Source of the DNA: Flavobacteriaceae bacterium
Lineage (GTDB): Bacteria > Bacteroidota > Bacteroidia > Flavobacteriales > Flavobacteriaceae
Assembly (NCBI GenBank): GCA_029243245.1
Contig: JAQWSK010000016.1
Span: 248,001 to 312,000 of the forward strand
Direction: 5' to 3'
Length of the DNA stretch: 64,000 nt
Made by a program: the position numbers and the translations under genes. How positions within the stretch are numbered: the first letter of the stretch is position 1; every line of letters begins with the position of its first letter. Of this stretch, positions 37,190-46,827 are shown piece by piece. A model generated the notes under the pieces. That model searched no databases. It saw only the letters and a program-made list of their open reading frames with translations, and was not told where the DNA came from.

Positions 37190-37699
37190 ATGAGTTTGTC
37201 AGATAAAAAAAAAGGTGTGACAATAATAGCCGCAGCTGCTGAAAATAATGCTTTAGGAAAAGACAACAAATTGATATGGCACCTTTCTGAGGACCTTAAA
37301 CGATTTAAAAAATTAACATATGGTCATGCAATAATTATGGGTAGAAAAACATTTGAATCTATGCCTATGGCTCTTCCAAAAAGAAGAAACATAATTATTA
37401 CTCGCAATAAATTTTATTTGGCCAAAGGAGCTGAAGTTTGCAATAGTATAGAAGAAGCTTTATCTATTGTCAAAGATGATTTACAACCTTTTATTATTGG
37501 AGGTGGAGAGATTTACAGACAAAGTATGGAGTTAGTAGATCGAATTGAATTAACCCGAATTCATGAAGAATTTAATGCTGATACTTTTTTTCCAAATATT
37601 CCAGAAACAAAGTGGAAACTTATTAGTGAAAATAGATTTTTAAATTCCTCTACTGCTAACCTGAGTTATTCATATCTAACCTATATAAGAAAATCATAA
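37190..37699 (+). CDS. folA: Dihydrofolate reductase
   Basis: NADPH-dependent reduction of dihydrofolate. The 169 residues contain TIIAAAAENNALGKDNKLIWHLSEDL with the substrate-binding acid, IIMGRKTFESMP for NADPH, and FIIGGGEIYRQ. It completes the thymidylate cycle with thyA. The N-terminal MSLSDKKK extension is a little longer than usual; the in-frame alternatives are not ATG, so I keep this start. It ends directly against the fabD start with no gap. Confidence 0.95.
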   Translation: MSLSDKKKGVTIIAAAAENNALGKDNKLIWHLSEDLKRFKKLTYGHAIIMGRKTFESMPMALPKRRNIIITRNKFYLAKGAEVCNSIEEALSIVKDDLQPFIIGGGEIYRQSMELVDRIELTRIHEEFNADTFFPNIPETKWKLISENRFLNSSTANLSYSYLTYIRKS

Positions 37700-38581
37700 A
37701 TGAAAGCATATTTATTTCCTGGTCAGGGTGCCCAGTTCTCAGGTATGGGTAAAGAACTTTACAATAGTACGAAAGGTAAAAAACTATTTGAAAAAGCAAA
37801 TAAAATTTTAGGATTTGATATTTCTAAAATTATGTTTAAAGGCTCAGAAGAAGATCTAAAACAAACAAATGTTACCCAACCAGCCATATTTATTCACTCA
37901 GTAATTTTAAGCAAACTACTTGGAAGGTCATTTAACCCTGATATGGTATCAGGTCATTCTTTGGGTGAGTTTTCTGCCCTAACAGCAATAGGGTCTTTTT
38001 CATTTGAAGATGGGTTGACTCTTGTAAGGAAAAGAGCCAAAGCTATGCAAAGTGCGTGTAATTTAAAGCCTGGAACTATGGCTGCTATTTTAGGTCTGGA
38101 CCCTAAATTAGTTGAAAAAACATGTTTAAACACGGTCGGAATTGTTGTTGCTGCAAATTATAATTGTCCTGGTCAGCTTGTTATTTCCGGAGAAGTAAGT
38201 GCCATTAAAAATGCATGTGATTCACTTAAAACACAAGGAGCTAAAAGGGCATTAATTCTTCCTGTTAGTGGAGCATTTCATTCTCCATTAATGGAGCCGG
38301 CAAGAAATGAATTAGCTCGTGCTATTGACGATGTTTCATTAACCTCTCCAATTTGTCCTATATATCAAAATTTTTCTTCATTACCAATTGAAGATCCTAA
38401 AACAATCAAAGCTAACCTTATTTCTCAATTAACTACTCCTGTTAAATGGACTTCAATTATTAAAAACATGTTAGACGATGGTGCAAAAGAGTTTATAGAA
38501 GTTGGCCCAGGAAGAGTGCTTCAAGGATTAATTAAGAAGATTGATTCTAATTGCGAAACAAAATCAGCAACAATAATTTAA
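37700..38581 (+). CDS. fabD: Malonyl-CoA:ACP transacylase
   Basis: Loads malonyl groups on acyl carrier protein for fatty-acid synthesis. Motifs are PGQGAQFSGMG at residues 7-17, the nucleophile Ser87 in SGHSLGEFSAL, the substrate-binding Arg in VRKRAKAMQ and the catalytic His in SGAFHSPLM. It has 293 residues. It starts on the base after the folA stop, so it is probably co-transcribed with folA. The stop overlaps the convergent degT-like stop by 4 bp. Confidence 0.96.
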   Translation: MKAYLFPGQGAQFSGMGKELYNSTKGKKLFEKANKILGFDISKIMFKGSEEDLKQTNVTQPAIFIHSVILSKLLGRSFNPDMVSGHSLGEFSALTAIGSFSFEDGLTLVRKRAKAMQSACNLKPGTMAAILGLDPKLVEKTCLNTVGIVVAANYNCPGQLVISGEVSAIKNACDSLKTQGAKRALILPVSGAFHSPLMEPARNELARAIDDVSLTSPICPIYQNFSSLPIEDPKTIKANLISQLTTPVKWTSIIKNMLDDGAKEFIEVGPGRVLQGLIKKIDSNCETKSATII

Positions 38582-39714
38582 TTTTTTTCTAAAAATTTTA
38601 TAATTTTTTTACAAATAAATCCAATTTGATCATCATCAAGTTCAGAATGCATTGGTAAAGAAATCACTGATTTAGACAAACGATTAGTTATCTCAAAATC
38701 TTTTTCATCGTACCTATTACTTCTGTAAGCCTTTTGTTTGTGTAATGGTATCGGGTAATATATGCCACAGGGAATTCCATTATGATTCAAGTATTTAACC
38801 AATTCATCTCTGTTTGTGCCTTTTACTACTAGTGTGTACTGATGAAAAACATGAGAATCTTCATCTCCTAAAATTTTAGGTATTTGAATTTTAGAATTAT
38901 TGTTTAACAATTCCGTATACTTCAGAGCTGCTTTTTTACGGGAATTATTGTATTGGTCTAAAAACTTCAATTTAATATTCAAAATAGCTGCCTGAATAGA
39001 ATCCAAACGAGAGTTAACCCCAACCACATCATGATGATATCTTTCATACATCCCATGATTTACAATACCTCGAATTTTATATGCTAAAGAGTCATTGTTA
39101 GTAAAAACAGCTCCCCCATCTCCATAGGCTCCTAAATTTTTAGATGGAAAAAATGAAGTTGTTCCAATAAGCCCAATAGTCCCTGCTTTTTGTTTTCTTC
39201 CATCCAAAAATTTATAATTAGCACCTATAGCCTGAGCTGTATCTTCTATTATCTGTAAATTATTAATTTTTGCCAACCGGATTATTTCATCCATATTAGC
39301 TACTTGGCCAAATAAATGAACTGGAATTATTACTTTAGATTTTTCAGTTATTGCTGATTCTAACGAATCTATGTTAATATTAAAAGTTTCAGAATCAACA
39401 TCAACTAAAACTGGTGTCAATTTTAACAAAGCTATTACTTCAACAGTAGAAGCAAATGTAAAATCAACTGTTATTATTTCATCCCCTGGATCAAGATCAA
39501 GAGACATTAATGCAATTTGAAGAGCGTCAGTTCCATTTGCACATGGTATTACGTGTTTTATATCAAGGTAATTCTCAAGATTTTTTTGAAAATCAGAAAC
39601 AACAGGTCCATTTATAAATGATGTGTTTTTAATAACGTCATTAATTGCACGATTAACTTCTTTTGCTATTGGTTCATATTGACCTGCAAGATCAACCATG
39701 TTAATTTTTTTCAT
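38578..39714 (-). CDS. DegT/DnrJ/EryC1-family sugar aminotransferase
   Basis: PLP-dependent sugar-nucleotide aminotransferase of 378 residues. Motifs are ANGTDALQIALMSLDLDPGDE, the PLP-contact IEDTAQAIGA, the Schiff-base lysine in SFFPSKNLGAYGDGG, and RLDSIQAAIL. It is closest in feel to enzymes making acetamido-3-amino sugars of the WlbE type for surface glycans. I start it at 39714 (MKKINMVDLAGQYEPI); the frame is open to 39879, but that would overlap the divergent waaA. It is divergent from waaA, a pairing often seen in Flavobacteriia. Confidence 0.88.
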   Translation of the reverse strand: MKKINMVDLAGQYEPIAKEVNRAINDVIKNTSFINGPVVSDFQKNLENYLDIKHVIPCANGTDALQIALMSLDLDPGDEIITVDFTFASTVEVIALLKLTPVLVDVDSETFNINIDSLESAITEKSKVIIPVHLFGQVANMDEIIRLAKINNLQIIEDTAQAIGANYKFLDGRKQKAGTIGLIGTTSFFPSKNLGAYGDGGAVFTNNDSLAYKIRGIVNHGMYERYHHDVVGVNSRLDSIQAAILNIKLKFLDQYNNSRKKAALKYTELLNNNSKIQIPKILGDEDSHVFHQYTLVVKGTNRDELVKYLNHNGIPCGIYYPIPLHKQKAYRSNRYDEKDFEITNRLSKSVISLPMHSELDDDQIGFICKKIIKFLEKN

Positions 39715-39826
39715 ATTAAAAATTTCATTCAAAAATAAGTAAAACATTCCTCTAAAAAATAAATATACAGGCATAATCAATCTAACAACTCCTATATTTG
39801 ATTTAATTTTGTAGAAATCAATTATT

Positions 39827-41098
39827 TTGAAATTTTTATATTCATCAATAATTTCCTTTATTAATTTTTGCTTACCCATTTTTTCATGGAAAATTTTTGG
39901 TTTTCACTTATATAATAGTAAGCAGCAAGACTTTTATTTTGGTAGAAAAAAAAATATCCAAATTATTAAAAATAATCAATTTCATGTTTTTCGCTCAGAA
40001 AAATCTTCCGTTATATGGCTTCATTGTTCATCGCTGGGGGAATTCGAGCAATCTAAACCTTTAATAGAAAAAATTAAAAACCTTCTTCCTAAATATAAAA
40101 TTGCTCTAACATTTTTTTCTCCATCGGGATATAATGTAATGAAAGATTATTCTCTGGTAGATTGGACAGGCTACCTCCCATTAGATATTCCAAAACATAT
40201 GAACTCACTAGTCAAATTTATAAACCCCAAAATTCTAATTTTATCGAAAAATGAGTTTTGGCCTAATATGCTTTATTGTTTGAAGCAGAATAAAATTCCC
40301 GTAATTTCAATATCTAGTCGATTTAAAAATTATAATGTTTTTTGGAAGTCATGGGCAGTTTGGTTTTTGGAAGCAATTAAAACTATCGATCATTTCTACA
40401 TTGCTAATATTGATTCCAAAGAAATATTAAATCAAAATGGAGTTTTTAACACAACTGTAGTAGGTGACACGAGAATGGATAGAGTTTTAAATATTTTGAA
40501 TGAAAAAAAAGAATTAAAAATTCTTGATGATTTTTTAAAAAATAAAGAATGTTGGATAGCTGGAAGCACATGGGAGGAAGATTATTTTTTATTTATGAAT
40601 TATATACATAAAGATGAAAGCCCAAAAGTTATAATTGCCCCACACGATTGTAATTCTAAATCTATTTCATTAATTGTTAAAAAACTAAATGTGCCATATG
40701 CTCTTTGGAGTAATTATTCATATAAGAATGACCACTTAAAGAAGATTCTAATTATAGATACTATTGGTGTTTTAAAAGATGCCTACAGGTATGCAAAATG
40801 GGCATATATTGGAGGAGGAATGGGTAAATGGGGGTTACATAATATTCTTGAGGCAGCTGTCTATGATCTACCAATAATAATTGGAAGAAACTATATGAGG
40901 TTTCCTGAAGCAATCGATTTAATCAAAAAGGGGGGATGCTTTTCGGTTTCATCTAAAAATGAATTTGAAAAACTTGTAAAAATTATTACTAATGAATTAA
41001 ACTTTGCAAAAATTATTAATTCTAATTATATAAAGGAGCAACAAGGAGCAACTGAAAAGATTTTTATTGGATTAAAAAAAATATTGGAAGAGGCCTAA
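39827..41098 (+). CDS. waaA: 3-deoxy-D-manno-octulosonic acid (Kdo) transferase
   Basis: Transfers Kdo from CMP-Kdo to lipid IVA in LPS inner-core synthesis. It is a GT-B glycosyltransferase of 423 residues with an N-terminal membrane-associated helix, WLHCSSLGEFEQSKPLIEKI, LTFFSPSGYNVMKDY and the C-terminal donor site GGGMGKWGLHNILEAAVYDLP. Whether it adds one or two Kdo residues is not visible. It is divergent from the degT-like sugar aminotransferase. lpxK, another lipid A gene, lies 11 kb away. Confidence 0.93.
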   Translation: MKFLYSSIISFINFCLPIFSWKIFGFHLYNSKQQDFYFGRKKNIQIIKNNQFHVFRSEKSSVIWLHCSSLGEFEQSKPLIEKIKNLLPKYKIALTFFSPSGYNVMKDYSLVDWTGYLPLDIPKHMNSLVKFINPKILILSKNEFWPNMLYCLKQNKIPVISISSRFKNYNVFWKSWAVWFLEAIKTIDHFYIANIDSKEILNQNGVFNTTVVGDTRMDRVLNILNEKKELKILDDFLKNKECWIAGSTWEEDYFLFMNYIHKDESPKVIIAPHDCNSKSISLIVKKLNVPYALWSNYSYKNDHLKKILIIDTIGVLKDAYRYAKWAYIGGGMGKWGLHNILEAAVYDLPIIIGRNYMRFPEAIDLIKKGGCFSVSSKNEFEKLVKIITNELNFAKIINSNYIKEQQGATEKIFIGLKKILEEA

Positions 41099-41140
41099 CA
41101 TTGTGTTAACTTTGACCGCTGATTTGAAAAATAAGCAAGT

Positions 41141-42250
41141 ATGAATAACCCTAAGAAAAATATTTTACCTTTTATAATTATGGCAATGACTGTCATATTA
41201 AATATTTATTCTCAGGATCAAGAATCTTCCAACTCTTTTATTTTAGAAAAAAACAACGAGGTTCCTAACATAATTCTTATGATAGGAGATGGAATGGGTT
41301 TGTCTCAAATTTCTGCAGCAATGTACTCTAATAAAAACACAACTGCATTAGAGGAAATGCAATATTTTGGCCTTTCAAAAACACATTCTTATAATCAGTT
41401 AGTAACTGACTCTGCGGCAAGTGGAACCGCTATGGCTTGTGGAGAAAAAACATTTAATGGGGTTATTGGCATTAATCCTAAAAACAAACAACTTGAATCT
41501 ATTCTTGAATATTGTAATACTAAAGATTTTTCCACCGCATTAATTGTGACTTCTAGTATTGTCCATGCTACACCTGCTTCATTTTATGCTAATGTAAATT
41601 CAAGAAGACAATATGAGGATATTGCCCTACAATTGAGATATCATAATGTTAATTATTTTATAGGAGGAGGTAAAAAACACTTTACTCGCAGGGCAGATAA
41701 AAGAAATTTAATTAAAGAAATGGAAGAAGAAGGTTATGGAATTGTAAATAATCTAGACAATTTTAATAATTCTAATAATCAAAAGTTAGGATTCTTTACA
41801 TATGACGATGAACCACCACCAATAAGTGCTGGAAGAAAGCCCGGGCTAGAATCTTTAATTGAATCTACACTTAATAAGTTAAAAAATGACAAAAAGCCTT
41901 TTTTCTTAATGGTGGAGGGGTCCCAAATAGATTGGGGTGGTCATGCAAACGAATTACCATATGTTTTATCAGAGTTTAAAGATTTTAACAAAGCAATATC
42001 TAGTGCTTTGAAATTTGCAAAAGATAATGGAAATACTCTTGTAGTAGTTACAGCTGATCATGAAACGGGTGGACTTGCAATAAAAAAAGGAAATTTAAAA
42101 AAAAATTCTGTGATTGGAGATTTTACGACTGTAGGTCATAGTGGAAGTATGGTTCCTGTATTTAGCTATGGCCCAAATTCAGAATTATTCAATGGTATAT
42201 ATGACAATACCGCGATATTTAGTAAACTAAAAACCGCGGTAGATAATTAA
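41141..42250 (+). CDS. Alkaline phosphatase, exported
   Basis: PhoA-family alkaline phosphatase of 369 residues with an N-terminal signal peptide (about residues 1-25, ending near NIYSQ). The metal and nucleophile motifs are complete: MIGDGMG, the phosphorylated serine in VTDSAASGTAMACG, MVEGSQIDWGGHAN, VTADHETGG and VGHSGSMVP. It would release phosphate from organic esters outside the inner membrane, useful in phosphate-poor sea water. It is shorter than E. coli PhoA (no crown insertion). I see no obvious PhoB-like box upstream; only 42 bp separate it from waaA. Confidence 0.93.
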   Translation: MNNPKKNILPFIIMAMTVILNIYSQDQESSNSFILEKNNEVPNIILMIGDGMGLSQISAAMYSNKNTTALEEMQYFGLSKTHSYNQLVTDSAASGTAMACGEKTFNGVIGINPKNKQLESILEYCNTKDFSTALIVTSSIVHATPASFYANVNSRRQYEDIALQLRYHNVNYFIGGGKKHFTRRADKRNLIKEMEEEGYGIVNNLDNFNNSNNQKLGFFTYDDEPPPISAGRKPGLESLIESTLNKLKNDKKPFFLMVEGSQIDWGGHANELPYVLSEFKDFNKAISSALKFAKDNGNTLVVVTADHETGGLAIKKGNLKKNSVIGDFTTVGHSGSMVPVFSYGPNSELFNGIYDNTAIFSKLKTAVDN

Positions 42251-42272
42251 AATTAATAGCTTTTAAACTTTA

Positions 42273-43292
42273 TTATTTTGTTCTTGCAGCATCAACAATT
42301 TGTGACTTAAACTCCTTGTCATTTTCCAATACTTCGTAAAAGCTATTTAAAAACTTGTATGTCTCTTTATACTCTCTCTCATTATCGAATTGAGAAGCAT
42401 GAGATTCTACTATTGATATTAAATCAGGTTTTTTGCTTATATAAAGTTGACGAACTGTTTCAATAATAGAACCATCTCTTTTAAAACCTCTATATTTTCT
42501 ATCCCTAACTGATTTTATCCCTAAAGTTTCATTTACTGTGGCATAGCTCGGATTAACAAAACCTGTCATGTCAAAATCATATGACAATGGAATAAGTCTT
42601 TTTCCTATATAAAGCAATTTTGCATTGTGTTGATATGCAACTGAAATATCAGTGTTTCCAATTAAAAAGTTGAAAAATGCATTTTGAACAGAAGTTTCAG
42701 CATCCATGGCTAAAGGGTGAATAAACCTATCCACAACTCTTCCTTCAAATCGATCTGCTACAATATCATCATCCTCTATTAAAAAACCTTTTAGTTGATG
42801 TTTTTTTTCCTTTCTACCTTTAATCTCAGTAAAATCAATATCTACTCTTCTAGCATTGAAATGATATGGGGAAATTTGCTCATAAAGCTTATAAGCCATA
42901 TACTCTTTCATGATATTATCATTTTTGTCTGACTCAATCATACAAGGCAAAACCAGTTTTAGACTTTTGTTGCCCTGAAAAATAGTTCCCTTAGCTGCTG
43001 ATTTTTTAATTTTTACTCTTACAGGAGGCCAATAACATGTGTTGCGTCGAAAATTACCTCTGGCTCTAAGTCTAACGTCAACGTCTTTCCATACCCCTTC
43101 TTGCTCATAAGAGAGCTGAGTTTCTATGAAAGTAGAGTCATTAGTTTTTTTATTCATCTCTTTGTTAGAGTATTTTAATTTAATCTTTAATGGCTCTTCG
43201 TTTTGAAAAAGAAGAGTATATCCATCGGCATTTTGAGCATAAGAAAAAATGCTGATGAATAATAACAATATTAAGTTTACTTGTTTATTCAT
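42273..43292 (-). CDS. Exported CotH-like protein of unknown function
   Basis: Secreted protein of 339 residues with a clear signal peptide (MNKQVNLILLLFISIFSYAQ). The body resembles CotH-type secretory-kinase-fold proteins. RLRARGNFRRNTCYWPPVRV is like the RGN...PYRVKL block, KLVLPCMIESD...MKEYMAYKLYEQI is like the KNALAFELG block, and NAFFNFLIGNTDIS with PLSYDFDMTGFV fills the nucleotide-binding GNxD/DFD positions. Family membership is by pattern only. If correct it may phosphorylate a surface protein. It is convergent with the alkaline phosphatase gene (22 bp between stops). Confidence 0.55.
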   Translation of the reverse strand: MNKQVNLILLLFISIFSYAQNADGYTLLFQNEEPLKIKLKYSNKEMNKKTNDSTFIETQLSYEQEGVWKDVDVRLRARGNFRRNTCYWPPVRVKIKKSAAKGTIFQGNKSLKLVLPCMIESDKNDNIMKEYMAYKLYEQISPYHFNARRVDIDFTEIKGRKEKKHQLKGFLIEDDDIVADRFEGRVVDRFIHPLAMDAETSVQNAFFNFLIGNTDISVAYQHNAKLLYIGKRLIPLSYDFDMTGFVNPSYATVNETLGIKSVRDRKYRGFKRDGSIIETVRQLYISKKPDLISIVESHASQFDNEREYKETYKFLNSFYEVLENDKEFKSQIVDAARTK

Positions 43293-43335
43293 GATATAGT
43301 TAATAAATTTATGAAATATAAAAAAATTTATTCAG

Positions 43336-44076
43336 ATGCTAAACCGATATCTTGTTATTATTAATAATAAAACATTAATAGCCGTATTAATATCTATTGG
43401 AATTCTCTTTCTTGCTGAAAAATATGATATAAATTATGAAATAGATCTTACCTTAATAAGTATAGCTATTATTTTCCCCTTAGTTTTTTGTATTAGATCT
43501 GCTTTTCGTAGACGTGAAAAAGCTTTGGAACATCTCAGTCAATTTAGAACCAATTTAAAAACTATTGAACATTATCTCAGGATGAGCAAGCTTACTGACG
43601 AAAAATTCAAAGAACTTTCTATATTAACAAATAAACTTGAAAATGATTTTTTAAAAGAGTTGTCTAGACCAGATATAAACTTAAAGAAAATAGACAGTAA
43701 TACTGAGGAAGTATTTAATTTTTTGAAAAACAATGAAGAGGATATTTCAGGTGGAATACGCCAAAAAGCAATTCGCTTCTTAAGAGATGTAAGTGATAGT
43801 CAAGATAACTTAATTGCAATTTACCTACATAGAACTCCGATTAGTCTCAAAGCTTATTGTTTAATATTTATATATCTTTTCCCTTTAGTATATACTCCCA
43901 CTATAATAAATAAAATGGGAAGTGAGGGAGATGCAATATTTTTAACTTGTTTTGTTGTTCTATTAAGTGAATTCATTCTTATATCTCTTTATAATATTCA
44001 AGATCAAATGGAATACCCTTTTGATGACAATGGTTTAGACGATATACAATTAGAAAAATTTAAATTTGACAGGTAA
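43336..44076 (+). CDS. Bestrophin-like membrane protein
   Basis: Membrane protein of 246 residues with two N-terminal helices (about 12-28 and 37-55), a helical cytoplasmic middle and two C-terminal helices (about 175-195 and 205-222). After the last helix, IQDQMEYPFDDNGLDDIQLE resembles the IENPFG...NDL signature following the last helix of bestrophin-type anion channels. Function is not established; a role as an anion or small-solute channel is an inference. It is followed by a bidirectional terminator and tRNA-Leu. Confidence 0.5.
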   Translation: MLNRYLVIINNKTLIAVLISIGILFLAEKYDINYEIDLTLISIAIIFPLVFCIRSAFRRREKALEHLSQFRTNLKTIEHYLRMSKLTDEKFKELSILTNKLENDFLKELSRPDINLKKIDSNTEEVFNFLKNNEEDISGGIRQKAIRFLRDVSDSQDNLIAIYLHRTPISLKAYCLIFIYLFPLVYTPTIINKMGSEGDAIFLTCFVVLLSEFILISLYNIQDQMEYPFDDNGLDDIQLEKFKFDR

Positions 44077-44084
44077 ATTATTAT

Positions 44085-44114
44085 AAAAAAACCTCACAAT
44101 TGTGAGGTTTTTTT
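44085..44114. terminator. Bidirectional terminator between bestrophin-like gene and tRNA-Leu
   Basis: A palindrome centred on 44099-44100: the arm AAACCTCAC and its complement GTGAGGTTT around AATT, with A-runs on the left and T-runs on the right. It works on the plus strand for the 43336 gene and on the minus strand for tRNA-Leu, which ends 2 nt away. Confidence 0.85.
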
Positions 44115-44115
44115 G

Positions 44116-44197
44116 TGCGGGTGAAGGGACTCGAACCCCCAAGCCGTGAAGCACTAGATCCTAAGTCTAGCGTGTCTACCAATTTCACCACACCCGC
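44116..44197 (-). tRNA. tRNA-Leu (anticodon TAG)
   Basis: An 82-nt minus-strand tRNA. The acceptor stem is GCGGGTG/CACCCGC, the D arm has the GGTAGAC region, the anticodon stem is CTAGA/TCTAG around CTTAGGA (anticodon TAG, reading CUA), and a long variable arm is present as in class II tRNAs. The T arm has GGTTCGAGTCC. The discriminator is A and the CCA end is not encoded. The terminator of the upstream gene follows at once. Confidence 0.95.
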
Positions 44198-44216
44198 TAT
44201 TAATTAAAAAGGTGCA

Positions 44217-44224
44217 CAAATATA
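44217..44224 (-). promoter_or_regulatory. -7 promoter element of tRNA-Leu
   Basis: Minus-strand TATATTTG, 19 nt upstream of the mature tRNA-Leu 5' end. No TTTG at the -33 position. Confidence 0.45.
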
Positions 44225-44304
44225 AACAAGTTTTAATAAAAATAATTAGAACTTATTAATTTGATTATTTGCTTTTATTATTTTTATAATCTAATAAAAA
44301 TTTC

Positions 44305-45687
44305 ATGTATTTACTATCTCAAAATAAACAAGATCAATATTTAAAAGAATTATTCGATTTTCTTAGAATTCCTTCAATTAGTGCTGATCCTAAGTATAAG
44401 AAATCAGTTAAAGAAGCTGCTAAGTGGCTAGCTAATTCCATTTCTTTAGCAGGTTGCGAAAATATTAAGATTATTTCCACAAAAGGACATCCTATTGTAT
44501 ATGGAGAAAAAATAATAAACTCTAATCTTCCTACGATTTTAGTCTATGGACATTATGATGTTCAACCACCAGACCCTATAAACCTATGGGACAGTAATCC
44601 ATTCAATCCAATCATAAAAAAAACTGATACACATCCAAACGGAGCAATATTTGCTAGAGGTTCCTGTGACGATAAGGGACAAATGTTTATGCACATTAAA
44701 GCACTAGAATTAATGATTTCAAATAACGATCTTCCTTGTAATGTTAAATTTATTATTGAAGGAGAAGAAGAAGTCGGGAGTGATAATTTAGAAATTTTTA
44801 TTCGTGAAAACTCTGATCACTTAAAAGCTAATGTTATTTTGATTTCAGATACTGGGATTTTAGATAATAATCAACCATCAATAACTACAGGGTTAAGAGG
44901 TTTAAGCTATATGGAAGTAAAAATTACAGGGCCTAACCGAGATTTGCATTCGGGCTTATATGGTGGTACAGTTGCTAATCCCATAAATACTCTTTGTGAT
45001 ATGATCAGCAGTTTAAAAGATAATAAAAATAGAGTAGCTATTCCAGGATTTTATGATGATGTAATTGAATTAACTAGTGAAGAACGTAAAGAAATGTCAA
45101 AGGTACCATTCAGTGATGAGTTATTCAAAAAATCACTAGATATTAACCTTACGTCTGGTGAGATAGGTTTTTCTACGCCCGAAAGAAAATCGATTCGCCC
45201 TACACTTGACGTAAATGGAATATGGGGAGGATATACAGGAGAGGGGGCCAAAACAGTAATTCCAAGTGAAGCATACGCTAAAATCTCCATGAGATTAGTT
45301 CCAAATCAAAATTGGAAAAAAATTAGTAATCTTTTTGAAAAACATTTTAAAAAAATTGCTCCACTCTCAGTTAAAGTTGAGGTTACTACTCATCACGGAG
45401 GACAGGCATATGTGACTCCAACCGAAAACATTGCATATAAAGCAGCTCATATAGCATATGAAAAAAGTTTTGGCAAGCCTCCTTTTGCTGTTAGAGATGG
45501 AGGAAGCATTCCAATTGTTCCAATGTTTGAAGAAGTTTTAGGTTGTAAAACAATTTTAATGGGGTTTGGTCTAGATAGTGATGCTATTCATTCACCGAAT
45601 GAACACTTTGGGGTGTTTAACTTTTTTAAAGGAATTGAAACAATCCCTCATTTTTATAACAACTTTGTTAAATTATATAATAAATAG
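44305..45687 (+). CDS. M20-family metallodipeptidase
   Basis: Zinc-dependent dipeptidase of the M20 family (CNDP/DUG1-like branch), 460 residues, cytoplasmic by lack of a signal peptide. Metal-binding motifs are VYGHYDVQPP, the bridging Asp in GSCDDKGQM, the catalytic Glu pair in IEGEEEVGS and SDTGI, and the C-terminal His in DAIHSPNEHFG. The lid domain contains ITGPNRDLHSGLYGG. It probably recycles dipeptides. It is convergent with hemW, with 4 bp between stops. Confidence 0.93.
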   Translation: MYLLSQNKQDQYLKELFDFLRIPSISADPKYKKSVKEAAKWLANSISLAGCENIKIISTKGHPIVYGEKIINSNLPTILVYGHYDVQPPDPINLWDSNPFNPIIKKTDTHPNGAIFARGSCDDKGQMFMHIKALELMISNNDLPCNVKFIIEGEEEVGSDNLEIFIRENSDHLKANVILISDTGILDNNQPSITTGLRGLSYMEVKITGPNRDLHSGLYGGTVANPINTLCDMISSLKDNKNRVAIPGFYDDVIELTSEERKEMSKVPFSDELFKKSLDINLTSGEIGFSTPERKSIRPTLDVNGIWGGYTGEGAKTVIPSEAYAKISMRLVPNQNWKKISNLFEKHFKKIAPLSVKVEVTTHHGGQAYVTPTENIAYKAAHIAYEKSFGKPPFAVRDGGSIPIVPMFEEVLGCKTILMGFGLDSDAIHSPNEHFGVFNFFKGIETIPHFYNNFVKLYNK

Positions 45688-45691
45688 GAGA

Positions 45692-46825
45692 TCATAAATC
45701 TATCATAAACAAATCAGAAGCAATTCCATCAGATAAAAATTTAGATTTTTTAGTGATATGAAGATAATCTCCATCCCAATATAAATCATTTGAAAGGATT
45801 CGACTTTTAGAGTTTTCCTCAAGGTAGTTTACGAATTTTTTTCCTATTTTTTCTCTTATTATTTTTAGTGAAACACCTGAAGACGTTCTTAATCCAGTCA
45901 TAACTATTTCATTAAATTTATCTTTTAAACTTAAATATTCTTCGGTAATTGGTAGCTTGTTTTCTTTAATAGACTTTATATAAATATTGTTTTGATTTAT
46001 ATTCCAGCTTCTCACATTGTTTCCATCAAAACTATGTGCGGATGGGCCAATTCCTAGATATGGTTTACCTATCCAATATCCATTATTATTAACTGAGTAA
46101 TTTCCTGAATGGGCAAAGTTAGAAAACTCATAATTATCGTATTTTTTTTTCTCCAAATAATTAATCATATGATTATATTGTTCCTTGACTTCGGATTCTT
46201 CAATTAATAAAACCTCGCCTAAAGCAACTTGTTTTTTCAATACAGTTCTAGGCTCTACTGTAAGAGCGTAACACGAAATATGTGGTGGGTTATAAGAAAG
46301 AGCTGTATTCAAATTAAATTTCCATTTCTCAATATTACTATTTGGCAATCCATAAATTAAATCAATAGAAAAATTTTTAAAAAGAGATTTTACCTCTTTC
46401 ATAGTTTTAAAGGCCTGATTAGATGTATGTGCTCTTTTCATTAATTTTAGATCTTCTTCAATGAAAGATTGAACTCCTATACTTAATCTATTAATTTTAT
46501 TTTCTTTCAATCCTTTTAGATATTCTTTAGATGAATCATCTGGATTTATCTCTATAGTTATCTCAACTGATTTAGAAACATTAAACGTTTTTTTAATCTT
46601 TAAAATAAATCTACCCACTATTTCTGAACTTAAAAGGGAAGGAGATCCTCCTCCAAAGTATATACTATTTATTAATTCATTTTTAAAAAAATCATCCCTT
46701 AACTCTAATTCACGATACATAGATTTAACCATAAGATCCTGATTTTTCAATGATGTTGAAAAATGAAAATTACAATACGTACAAGCTTGTTTACAAAACG
46801 GAAAATGAATGTAAATTCCTGCCAT
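45692..46825 (-). CDS. hemW: Radical SAM heme chaperone HemW
   Basis: HemW-type radical SAM protein (formerly called HemN-like), which binds heme and a 4Fe-4S cluster. It has 377 residues. The cluster motif CKQACTYCNF (CxxxCxxC) is near residue 10, IYFGGGSPSLL follows, and RLSIGVQSF is the family block. It lacks the extra N-terminal region of coproporphyrinogen dehydrogenase HemN, so the heme-chaperone assignment is preferred. It is 2 bp downstream of ruvC on the same strand. Confidence 0.92.
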   Translation of the reverse strand: MAGIYIHFPFCKQACTYCNFHFSTSLKNQDLMVKSMYRELELRDDFFKNELINSIYFGGGSPSLLSSEIVGRFILKIKKTFNVSKSVEITIEINPDDSSKEYLKGLKENKINRLSIGVQSFIEEDLKLMKRAHTSNQAFKTMKEVKSLFKNFSIDLIYGLPNSNIEKWKFNLNTALSYNPPHISCYALTVEPRTVLKKQVALGEVLLIEESEVKEQYNHMINYLEKKKYDNYEFSNFAHSGNYSVNNNGYWIGKPYLGIGPSAHSFDGNNVRSWNINQNNIYIKSIKENKLPITEEYLSLKDKFNEIVMTGLRTSSGVSLKIIREKIGKKFVNYLEENSKSRILSNDLYWDGDYLHITKKSKFLSDGIASDLFMIDL

Positions 46826-46827
46826 AA

